NCBI GenBank assembly: GCA_050247155.1
Contig: JBFWUS010000012.1
Span: forward strand, 23,590 to 87,589
Length of the DNA: 64,000 bases
DNA from: Mesorhizobium_G sp050247155
Lineage (GTDB): Bacteria; Pseudomonadota; Alphaproteobacteria; Rhizobiales; Rhizobiaceae
Direction of reading: 5' to 3'
Shown: positions 8,433-15,553 of the stretch, piece after piece
How positions within the stretch are numbered: the stretch's first letter is position 1
How the letters are laid out: each line of letters begins with the position of its first letter
Translations under genes and position numbers: made by a program
The notes under the pieces: model-generated
What the model was told of the DNA's origin: nothing
Seen by the model: only the letters and a program-made list of their open reading frames with translations
Databases searched by the model: none

Positions 8433-9296
8433 GTGGCTACTGTCACACTGGACAATATCACCGACGTGGTGATCGGCTCGCTCGGACAGAATGGCGAGAT
8501 CACCGATCGCCAACGGGAAATCATGACCGCGGCGCTGAAGCACCTGCATGGCTTCTGCAAGGACGTCAAACTCCAGCACCACGAGTTCCTTGCGGCCTGC
8601 AACTTCCTCGCCCGTGCGGGGGAAGCCACCAACGACAAGCGTCAGGAATTCATTCTGCTCGGCGACATTCTCGGCGTCGAGGTTCTCGTCGACATGCTGA
8701 CCAACCCGGTCACTGGCTCCGAGAGCGAGTCGACAGTGCTCGGCCCCTTCTACCGTGACAACCCTCCCGTCCTGCCGAAAGGCGCCTCGGTCGTTCAGAA
8801 GCATTTCGACAATGAAGAGACCGTGCTTTTCGAGGGCCATATCCGCGATACCGATGGCAAGCCCATCGAAGGCGCCATCATAGACGTCTGGGAGGACGCC
8901 CCGAACGGCCTCTACGAGAACCACGACCCGAATCAGCCGGACTACAATCTTCGCGGCCGGTTCAAAACCGACAACAACGGTCACTACGCGTTGCGCGCCC
9001 TGCGCCCCGTGCCCTACCCCATACCGGAGGACGAGACCGCGGGCGAACTGCTGCGCTATATGGGTCATCATCCCAACAGACCCGGACACCTTCACGTCAT
9101 GATCGCCAAGCCCGGCTATCAGCCACTGATCAGCCAGATCTTCGATGCCGACAGCAAGTGGCTCGACAACGACTCGGTTTTTGCGGTCAAGGATAGTCTG
9201 GTGGCCAATTTCAGGAAGACGCCGAACGCTGCGGACAATCTGCATGTCGAGTTCGACTTCGCCCTGAAGCCCGCCGCCGCGCGCGCGGCAGCTTGA
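8433..9296 (+). CDS. intradiol ring-cleavage dioxygenase, hydroxyquinol 1,2-dioxygenase type
   Basis: This 287-residue non-haem Fe(III) dioxygenase starts at GTG behind GGAGG (8421-8425). An N-terminal helical dimerisation domain (to about residue 98) precedes the catalytic beta-sandwich. STVLGPFYRDNPP, DVWEDAPNGLYENHDPNQPD, PVPYPIPED and RPGHLHVMIAKPG give the expected iron ligands Tyr161, Tyr195, His219 and His221. The PYPIP and VLGPF forms match hydroxyquinol 1,2-dioxygenases rather than catechol enzymes, which usually have IEGPLY. A maleylacetate reductase, which the hydroxyquinol route would need next, is not in the window. Catechol-type activity therefore remains possible. Confidence 0.88.
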   Translation: MATVTLDNITDVVIGSLGQNGEITDRQREIMTAALKHLHGFCKDVKLQHHEFLAACNFLARAGEATNDKRQEFILLGDILGVEVLVDMLTNPVTGSESESTVLGPFYRDNPPVLPKGASVVQKHFDNEETVLFEGHIRDTDGKPIEGAIIDVWEDAPNGLYENHDPNQPDYNLRGRFKTDNNGHYALRALRPVPYPIPEDETAGELLRYMGHHPNRPGHLHVMIAKPGYQPLISQIFDADSKWLDNDSVFAVKDSLVANFRKTPNAADNLHVEFDFALKPAAARAAA

Positions 9297-9502
9297 CCGT
9301 CATGTTGCCGGTCCCAGCGAGGCAATGTTTCTTTCTGCGTCGGCATTGCTGGTGTACCGCATAGGCAGGCATTTCAATCCGACGTGGCGGAGCCATCGGC
9401 TGGTTGGCTCCGTCAATGTGCGTTACGGCGTAGCCACGGCGCACGCCCCCGGCGGTATGCAGCAGCGTCCACGCGCGCCACCTTTAGGAACGACGAGGAG
9501 AT

Positions 9503-10024
9503 ATGATGAAGTCTTCTACGCAGGCCAGCCCTACAGCCGCAGGTCCTACCAGCGGTCTTGCCCATACCGAACGCCCTCTGCTGTTCTGGAAAGACCAGAT
9601 TACACTCAAAGCCTCGCCTCAGGCGGTTTGGGACCTGATCAAGACATTCGACCAGATCGACAAGTGGCATCCAGCCACCGAAAATTGCGTCATGCTGGTC
9701 GGCGCCAACGGTGTTCCGCTTGCCGTCCGTGAGTTCCAACTAAAAGGGGGTGGTTTCGTAATCAGCGAGCTCCTCCAGTATCGCGAGGACGTGAGATGGT
9801 ACAGGTATCGCATTCTCAAGACAAATCTTCCCATGACAGGATACGAGGGCGAGATGCGCGTCGAAGCCACACTGGGTGGGGGTTCGCTCGTCGTCTGGAC
9901 AGGACAATTCCAGCGCCGAGATGAAGACGCACAACCGGATCAAGACGACGACGCTACTCTCGCACTGGTGCAAGGCGTGTTTCGTTCCGGTCTTGAGAAC
10001 ATTGAAAGGCTGACCGGGGATTGA
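9503..10024 (+). CDS. SRPBCC-family (polyketide cyclase/dehydrase-like) protein
   Basis: This 173-residue protein opens with a flexible Ser/Thr/Ala-rich stretch of about 25 residues. It continues as an SRPBCC hydrophobic-pocket fold: ITLKASPQAVWDLIKTFDQI, then WHPATENCVML, and TGYEGEMRVEATLGGGSLVVW. A GAGGAG ribosome site precedes the double ATG. It lies 206 bp after the dioxygenase on the same strand and may belong to the same transcription unit. The fold binds hydrophobic ligands; neither a catalytic role nor a substrate can be read from the sequence. Confidence 0.75.
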   Translation: MMKSSTQASPTAAGPTSGLAHTERPLLFWKDQITLKASPQAVWDLIKTFDQIDKWHPATENCVMLVGANGVPLAVREFQLKGGGFVISELLQYREDVRWYRYRILKTNLPMTGYEGEMRVEATLGGGSLVVWTGQFQRRDEDAQPDQDDDATLALVQGVFRSGLENIERLTGD

Positions 10025-10085
10025 GGACCGTCGCCAACAATCCTACTCGTGGAACGTATATGAGGTCGGGCTTGACTTCGCGCCC

Positions 10086-10699
10086 CTAGCTCTCCTCCTC
10101 CATCCCCGCAAAGAAATCGGGCGTAGTGGCGCAATTGAACCCTGGAACCTCTTCGGCGGAAACCGCGAGACGTAGCGATTCCAGGTCGGATAGGTCGCCG
10201 ACTGTATTGAGCATTATCTTGTACGCTGTCGGAGCCGTGAAGCGGATCGTTGCACGATAGGTCTTGATAATGTCGATCATCGTCGTGGGCGTCGCGGTCT
10301 CCAGCAATGCTGCCGCAGCGCCAAAACGCTGCGTGCCACCGGCGCCCGGCACGATGCCAACTTTGACCTCCGGCAGACCGAAGCTTGCCTTCACGCCGGC
10401 GATACGGCCATGGCAGGCCAGCGCAACTTCGGCACGCCGCCCAGGGCAGCGCCATTGATCGCCGCCGCCACCGGCTTGGCGAATTCCCTGATATCGGCTC
10501 CGCCAATGAAAACTCCTCCCGCACCGGTGATGACAATGCCTGTCACGGCTTCATCAGCCGCCGCGTTGTCGAGCGCCGCGATCAGGCCGGAGCGCACATG
10601 CGCCGAGAGGGCATTGACCGGCGGATTGTTGATGGTAACGACGAGAACGCCACCTTCCGGACAGGCGGAAACACTCTCGGAAAATCGCATCTCGGGCAT
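10086..10699 (-). pseudogene. mosaic pseudogene: broken enoyl-CoA hydratase joined to an acyl-CoA ligase fragment
   Basis: It begins as an enoyl-CoA hydratase of the multifunctional 3-hydroxyacyl-CoA dehydrogenase kind (VVTINNPPVNALSAHVRSG, GAGGVFIGGADIREF). Sequence expected between ADIREFAKP and PVAAAINGAALGG is missing. Near 10434-10442 one G is lost from a GGCGGCGG run; restoring it continues the frame as AEVALACHGRIAGVKASFGL and PGAGGTQRF. The sequence then jumps into an AMP-forming aromatic-CoA ligase (FGAAAALLETATPTTMI, RFTAPTAYKIML) for roughly 60 residues before a stop. Neither part can work. It follows the RidA-like gene by 7 bp and so is the decayed distal end of that operon. Confidence 0.8.
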
Positions 10700-10706
10700 T
10701 TGGAGC

Positions 10707-11102
10707 CTATTCGGGAACGACAGCGGTGGCTTGAATCTCGATCTTGGCGCGATCTTCAACCAGCGCCACGACCTGCACGGCCGCCATGGCCGGGAAATGA
10801 CGTCCGATCACGTCGCGATAGGCCTGGCCGATGCCGCGGAGATTTCCGGTGTATTCCTTCTTGTCGGTGAAATACCAGGTCATCGAGGTAATGTGGCTGG
10901 GTTCTGCGCCACCAGCCGCAAGGACTGCAACGATATTCTCCAGCGTCTGGCGCACCTGCCCGACGAAATCATCTGTCTCGAACTGGCACTGCGCATTCCA
11001 GCCGATCTGGCCGCCGACAAAAATGGTGCGTCCGCTGGCGGCGACGCCGTTGGCATAGCCGATCGGCTTCGCCCAGCCCTCCGGCTGCAGGATTTCATGC
11101 AT
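10707..11102 (-). CDS. RidA-like (YjgF/UK114 family) protein
   Basis: This 131-residue protein of the Rid family starts at MHEILQPEGWAKPIGYANGV, in an 8-bp overlap with the thioesterase gene. IFVGGQIGWNA, GQVRQTLENIVAVL and AKIEIQATAV are family features. The arginine that archetypal RidA uses (PARSxVEV) is replaced (PAMAAVQV), and IEIEA reads IEIQA. It therefore belongs to a non-archetypal Rid subgroup. In an anthranilate-type operon it may hydrolyse an enamine or imine intermediate and release ammonia. This fits the gene context but is not shown by the residues. Confidence 0.85.
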   Translation of the reverse strand: MHEILQPEGWAKPIGYANGVAASGRTIFVGGQIGWNAQCQFETDDFVGQVRQTLENIVAVLAAGGAEPSHITSMTWYFTDKKEYTGNLRGIGQAYRDVIGRHFPAMAAVQVVALVEDRAKIEIQATAVVPE

Positions 11103-11511
11103 ATGTCGTCTCCAAACGTTCTTCGAGAGCCGCACGGATATCATCCGGCCACACGATCGATTTGTGGGTATCGAGCGACGTCGCCACTACGCTGTGGCGC
11201 GCGCTCCAAAGCGGCCTGCCGCCGGCCGAGACCTTGTGCTCAAGGTCCAACGACGAGCGCCCGACGCGCCTGACGAAAAGCTCGAAGTCGAGCGTGTCGC
11301 CATGAAAGCCGGGATGGACAAAAGCAAGGTCGAGCTTGACCGTCGGCGTACCGATGCGGCGCTTGTCGATGAGTTCCCTGAAAGGCGCGCCAATCGACGC
11401 GAAAAACTCCTCCAGAACACCTGCAAGAATGTTCAGATAGGAGGGGAAATAGGCGATGCCGGATGGATCGCAGTCCCCAAAGCGCAACGGTCGGCTGAGA
11501 CGGAAGGACAA
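11095..11511 (-). CDS. acyl-CoA thioesterase, 4-hydroxybenzoyl-CoA type
   Basis: This 138-residue hotdog-fold protein has FGDCDPSGIAYFPSYL near the N-terminus, the active-site aspartate motif of the 4-hydroxybenzoyl-CoA/YbgC thioesterase family. HPGFHGDTLDFELFVRRVG continues the fold. The likely start is TTG at 11511, as no ATG or GTG lies between it and the upstream stop. It is 15 bp after the acyl-CoA dehydrogenase gene and overlaps the RidA-like gene by 8 bp. It may hydrolyse CoA intermediates that cannot proceed along the pathway. The true substrate is unknown. Confidence 0.82.
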   Translation of the reverse strand: MSFRLSRPLRFGDCDPSGIAYFPSYLNILAGVLEEFFASIGAPFRELIDKRRIGTPTVKLDLAFVHPGFHGDTLDFELFVRRVGRSSLDLEHKVSAGGRPLWSARHSVVATSLDTHKSIVWPDDIRAALEERLETTYA

Positions 11512-11526
11512 GGCCGATAACCCCGG

Positions 11527-12723
11527 TCAGTTCGCGAAAGCCGGGATGCCGGTAATGGCGCGGCCGAGGATCAGAGCGTGGATGTCGTGCGTGCCCTCAT
11601 AGGTGTTGACGACTTCCAGGTTGACCAGATGCCGCGCGACCGGAAATTCGTCGGATATGCCGTTGCCGCCGAGCATGTCGCGGGCGGTGCGCGCGATCTC
11701 CAGCGCCTTGCCGCAGGAATTGCGCTTGACGACGGAAGTCATCTCAACCGGCGGGTGGCCCTCATCCTTTATGCGGCCGAGCCTGAGGCACAGCTGAAGT
11801 CCGAGCGAGATTTCCGTCGCCATGTCGGCCAGCTTCTTCTGGATCAACTGGTTCGCGGCCAGCGGCCGACCGAACTGCTTGCGGTCGATCACATATTGTC
11901 GGGCGGTCTCATAGCAGGACTCGGCAGCGCCGAGCGCGCCCCAGGCGATCCCGAAACGGGCGGAGTTGAGGCAAGTGAACGGGCCTTTCAGGCCGCCGAC
12001 ATCCGGCAGCATGTTTTCAGCCGGGACGAACACATCGTCCATGATGATCTGGCCGGTGATGGAAGCGCGCAGCCCGACCTTGCCGTGGATGGCCGGAGCG
12101 GAAAGCCCCTTCCAGCCTTTCTCAAGAATGAAGCCGCGAATGACGCCATCTTCGGTCTTGGCCCAGACGACGAAAACATCGGCGATCGGTGAGTTGGAAA
12201 TCCAGGTCTTCGACCCGCTGAGCAGATAGCCGCCGTCGGCCTTCTTTGCCCGCGTCGCCATCGAGCCCGGATCGGAGCCGTGATCGGGCTCCGTCAGGCC
12301 GAAGCAGCCGATACGGGTGCCCGCGATCAGTCCGGGGAGGTATTTGCGCTTCTGGTCTTCACTGCCGAATGTGTAGATCGGGACGATGACGAGCGAAGAT
12401 TGCACGCTCATCATCGAGCGGTAGCCGGAGTCGATGCGCTCGATTTCGCGGGCGATCAGGCCGTAGGAGACATAGTTCAGTCCGGCGCCGCCATACTCCT
12501 CCGACACGGTTGGTCCGAGCAGGCCGAGTTCGCCCATTTCACGGAAGATCGCGGCGTCGGTCCTTTCGTGCCGGAAGGCGTCCGTAACGCGCGGCAGGAG
12601 CTTGTCCTGGGCGTAGGCGCGCGCGGTGTCGCGCACCATGCGTTCTTCCTCGCCAAGCTGGGTATCGAGGCCGAACGGATCGGCCCAGTCGAAGGCACCC
12701 GCCTTGGAAACTTGCTTGTTCAT
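11527..12723 (-). CDS. acyl-CoA dehydrogenase, glutaryl-CoA dehydrogenase-like
   Basis: This 398-residue flavoprotein has FGLTEPDHGSDPGSM (flavin contact), KTWISNSPIADVFVVWAK, and NTYEGTHDIHALILGRAITG with catalytic Glu at about 376. The C-terminal signature and the length fit glutaryl-CoA dehydrogenase (GcdH), which oxidises and decarboxylates glutaryl-CoA to crotonyl-CoA. In this operon it could act on a dicarboxylyl-CoA formed after ring opening. It ends 15 bp before the thioesterase and begins 8 bp after the second acyl-CoA dehydrogenase. Confidence 0.88.
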   Translation of the reverse strand: MNKQVSKAGAFDWADPFGLDTQLGEEERMVRDTARAYAQDKLLPRVTDAFRHERTDAAIFREMGELGLLGPTVSEEYGGAGLNYVSYGLIAREIERIDSGYRSMMSVQSSLVIVPIYTFGSEDQKRKYLPGLIAGTRIGCFGLTEPDHGSDPGSMATRAKKADGGYLLSGSKTWISNSPIADVFVVWAKTEDGVIRGFILEKGWKGLSAPAIHGKVGLRASITGQIIMDDVFVPAENMLPDVGGLKGPFTCLNSARFGIAWGALGAAESCYETARQYVIDRKQFGRPLAANQLIQKKLADMATEISLGLQLCLRLGRIKDEGHPPVEMTSVVKRNSCGKALEIARTARDMLGGNGISDEFPVARHLVNLEVVNTYEGTHDIHALILGRAITGIPAFAN

Positions 12724-12731
12724 GGTCGTTC

Positions 12732-13928
12732 CTATCGTTTCGCTGCCTTCATCAGTTCGCGGCCGATGATGAGTTTCTGGACTTCCGTCGCGCCTTCGTA
12801 GATGCGCAGCGCCCGGATCTCGCGATAAAGCCGCTCAGTGATTTCGCCGACGCGCACGCCGCGGCCGCCGAACATCTGCAGCGCCTGGTCGATCACCCAT
12901 TGGGCGTTCTCGGTCGCCGTCATCTTGGCCATGGCGGCCTCGCGGGTGATCGGCAGTTTCTGCACGTCGCGCCGCCAGGCGGTGCGCACGGTCAGCAGCG
13001 AGGCGGCATCGATGGCCGTGGCCATCTCTCCGAGCGTGCTCTGGGCGGTCGGCAGGTCGGCCAGCGTCGCTCCGAACATTTTTCGCGACTTGGCGTGGGC
13101 AACTGCCTCGTCCAACGCCCGGCGGGCGAAGCCGAGCGCGGCTGCCGCCACCGAGGGGCGGAAGATGTCGAGCGTGCGCATCGCGATTTTGAAGCCTTCA
13201 CCGGGTGCGCCGAGAAGCTGCGATGCCGGGACACGGCAATTGTCAAAGCGGATGCGCGCAAGCGGATGCGGCGCGACGGTTTCGATGCGCTCGGCGATGG
13301 TGAAGCCGGGCGTGTCGGCATGGACAACGAAGGCCGAGATGCCGCGCGTGCCGGGCGCTTCGCCGGTGCGGGCGAAGACGGTGTAGACGTCGGCGATGCC
13401 GCCGTTGGAGATGAAGATCTTCTCGCCGTCGAGCACATAGTCGTCACCCTCGCGGCGGGCGCTGGTGCTCATCGCGGCTACATCCGAGCCAGCTTCCGGC
13501 TCGGTCAGCGCGAAGGCTGAAATCAGTTCACCTCTGGCGATCTTCGGCAGGATCGCCTGCTTAACCTCTTCCGAACCCGACAGGCTGATCGCGCCGGTGC
13601 CGAGCCCCTGCATCGCGAAGGCGAAATCGGCCAGACCGTCGGCATAGGCAAGCGTCTCGCGGATCAGGCAGAGCGAACGGCTGTCGATCTCCCCAGCCGC
13701 GCCGCCATAGGCAGCCGGAACACAATTGCGCAGGAAGCCGGCAGCGCCCAGCGCCCTGACCAGCCGCTTGCAGCTTGCATCGGCGTCGGCATGGTCGATC
13801 TCGCCCAGCCCGCTGGCGGCGATGAAGCCGTCAAGCTCGCGAACCAGTGCACGATGACCGTCGGCGAAAAACGGCCAGTCGAGATGATCGCGGCTCGGTG
13901 CGCCGACCGCTTTTGCATGTGCCGTCAT
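12732..13928 (-). CDS. acyl-CoA dehydrogenase
   Basis: This 398-residue acyl-CoA dehydrogenase has FALTEPEAGSDVAAMSTSA, GEKIFISNGGIADVYTVFA, MFGGRGVRVGEITERLYRE and RIYEGATEVQKLIIGREL, with catalytic Glu at about 378. It is a general acyl-CoA dehydrogenase and not GcdH-like, so the operon carries two dehydrogenases of different specificity. It begins 3 bp after the enoyl-CoA hydratase stop. It probably oxidises a reduced ring or ring-opened CoA thioester. Confidence 0.88.
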   Translation of the reverse strand: MTAHAKAVGAPSRDHLDWPFFADGHRALVRELDGFIAASGLGEIDHADADASCKRLVRALGAAGFLRNCVPAAYGGAAGEIDSRSLCLIRETLAYADGLADFAFAMQGLGTGAISLSGSEEVKQAILPKIARGELISAFALTEPEAGSDVAAMSTSARREGDDYVLDGEKIFISNGGIADVYTVFARTGEAPGTRGISAFVVHADTPGFTIAERIETVAPHPLARIRFDNCRVPASQLLGAPGEGFKIAMRTLDIFRPSVAAAALGFARRALDEAVAHAKSRKMFGATLADLPTAQSTLGEMATAIDAASLLTVRTAWRRDVQKLPITREAAMAKMTATENAQWVIDQALQMFGGRGVRVGEITERLYREIRALRIYEGATEVQKLIIGRELMKAAKR

Positions 13929-13931
13929 CGC

Positions 13932-14780
13932 TCAGTTCCCCTTGAAGGCCGGTTTCTGCTTCGCGGCGAAGGCTTCGAAGGCGCGGCGGAAATCGCCGGT
14001 CGCCATGCAGATCGCCTGCGCCTGCGCCTCGCTCTCGATCAGTTGGTCGATGCCCATCGCCCATTCCTGGTCGAGCATCTTTTTGGTCATGGCGTGCGCG
14101 AACCACGGGCCGTCGGCGAGGTTGCGGGCGAATTTCTGTGCCTCGGTAAGCAGCGCGCCGCGCTCGTGCAGCGCGTTGTAGAAACCCCAGGCATGGCCCT
14201 CGGCGGCGGTCATGGCGCGGCCGGTGAACAGAAGCTCGGCGGCGCGGCCCTGGCCGATAATGCGTGGAAGAATGCCGCAAGCGCCCATGTCCGCCCCAGC
14301 GAGACCAACACGGGTGAACAGGAAGGCTGTCTTCGCTTCCGGCGTGGCGACGCGGTGGTCGGCCGCCATGGCGAGGATCGCACCGGCGCCGGCGCAGATG
14401 CCGTCGATAGCGGCGATGATCGGCTGTGGGCAGGCCCGCATCTGGCGCACCAGATCGCCGGTCATGCGGGTGAAGTCGAGCAGATCGGGTATCGACATCC
14501 GCGTCAGCGGCTCGATGATGTCGAAGACGTCGCCGCCGGAGGAGAAGTTGTTTTCAGCGCCGGTGATAACCACGGCGCGCACATCGCTGGCGCGGCCGAG
14601 CGCCCGGAACAGGTCGGTAAGCTCCTCATAGCTCTCGAAGGTCAGCGGGTTCTTCTTCTCGGGCCGGCTGAGCGTGATGGTTGCGACGCGTCCGTCGGCA
14701 TCCGTCTCGAACAGGAAGTGCTTTGGCTTGTGGCCCTGGAAAGGACGTTTCTTGTCCTGCATCGGGTTGGTCATCGTCAT
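13932..14780 (-). CDS. enoyl-CoA hydratase/isomerase family protein
   Basis: This 282-residue crotonase-fold enzyme has oxyanion-hole regions ENNFSSGGDVFDI and IDGICAGAGAILAMAADHR. VGLAGADMGACGILPRIIGQ follows, where many hydratases have their second catalytic glutamate. The GADMG form differs, so it may be a hydratase with altered chemistry or a ring-opening hydrolase of the same fold. Its ATG overlaps the SDR stop by 4 bp. It is likely one of the steps that follow reduction of the aromatic ring in this CoA-dependent pathway. Confidence 0.86.
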   Translation of the reverse strand: MTMTNPMQDKKRPFQGHKPKHFLFETDADGRVATITLSRPEKKNPLTFESYEELTDLFRALGRASDVRAVVITGAENNFSSGGDVFDIIEPLTRMSIPDLLDFTRMTGDLVRQMRACPQPIIAAIDGICAGAGAILAMAADHRVATPEAKTAFLFTRVGLAGADMGACGILPRIIGQGRAAELLFTGRAMTAAEGHAWGFYNALHERGALLTEAQKFARNLADGPWFAHAMTKKMLDQEWAMGIDQLIESEAQAQAICMATGDFRRAFEAFAAKQKPAFKGN

Positions 14781-15553
14781 CCTCCCAGGACTTCGCCACC
14801 GGCGACCGGGATCGCCTGGCCTGTGATTGCGGTTGCCTTTTCGGAGGCGAGCCAGAGCACTGTGTCGGCCACTTCCTGCGGCGTCACCAGCCGCCCCTGC
14901 GGGTTGGAACGGGCAAGCGCGGCGCGCGCCTCATCGGCCGAGCGCCCGGTCTTGCCGGTGATCGTCTCCACCGCGCCATCAAGCAGCGGCGTGTCGGTGA
15001 AGCCGGGGCAGACGGCATTGACGGTGACGTCGGTGCGGGCAAGCTCCAGGGCCAGCGCACGCGTCAACCCGACGACGCCATGCTTCGAGGCGCAATAGGC
15101 AGAGACATAGGCATAGCCGGTCAGGCCCGCGGTGCTGGCGACATTGACGATGCGGCCGTTTCCGGCACGCCTGACCGAGGCAAGGGCGACCTGTGTCACC
15201 AGGAACGTGCCGGTGAGATTGACGCCGATCACCCGGCTCCACAAGGCAAGGTCGGTCTTCTCGAAAGGCGCAGACGGCGCTTCGCCTGCGCAATTGACCA
15301 ACACGGCGATGTCGCCGAAGCGCTCGACCGCCCTGGCAACGCCTGCCTCGACCGAAGCGACGTCAGTGACGTCGAAGCCATCAACTAGATGCGCCTGACC
15401 ACCTGTATCGACAATCTCGGCGCGAACGGCTTCGAGCGGCGCGGCGCGGCGGCCGCAGAGGCTGACGCGATGACCATTGGCGGCAAGCCCCAGCGCAATG
15501 GCCTTGCCGATGCCGCTGCCGGCGCCGGTAACGAGAGCGTGACGCTCGCTCAT
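14777..15553 (-). CDS. short-chain dehydrogenase/reductase
   Basis: This 258-residue classical SDR has the Rossmann motif TGAGSGIG (9-16), NCAG (87-90), catalytic Ser140 and YCASK (Tyr153, Lys157). ALELARTDVTVNAVCPGFTDT is the usual C-terminal substrate-loop region. The start at 15553 overlaps the monooxygenase stop by 1 nt (TAATG). A longer reading of the frame lies inside the upstream gene and was rejected. It probably acts as a 3-hydroxyacyl-CoA-type dehydrogenase in the anthranilate-type pathway, which is inferred from the operon. Confidence 0.88.
   Translation of the reverse strand: MSERHALVTGAGSGIGKAIALGLAANGHRVSLCGRRAAPLEAVRAEIVDTGGQAHLVDGFDVTDVASVEAGVARAVERFGDIAVLVNCAGEAPSAPFEKTDLALWSRVIGVNLTGTFLVTQVALASVRRAGNGRIVNVASTAGLTGYAYVSAYCASKHGVVGLTRALALELARTDVTVNAVCPGFTDTPLLDGAVETITGKTGRSADEARAALARSNPQGRLVTPQEVADTVLWLASEKATAITGQAIPVAGGEVLGG

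Noticed and set aside
10391..10759. Functional short enoyl-CoA hydratase
   Set aside because: The frame lacks the second half of the fold. The next frame continues the family sequence after a one-base shift.
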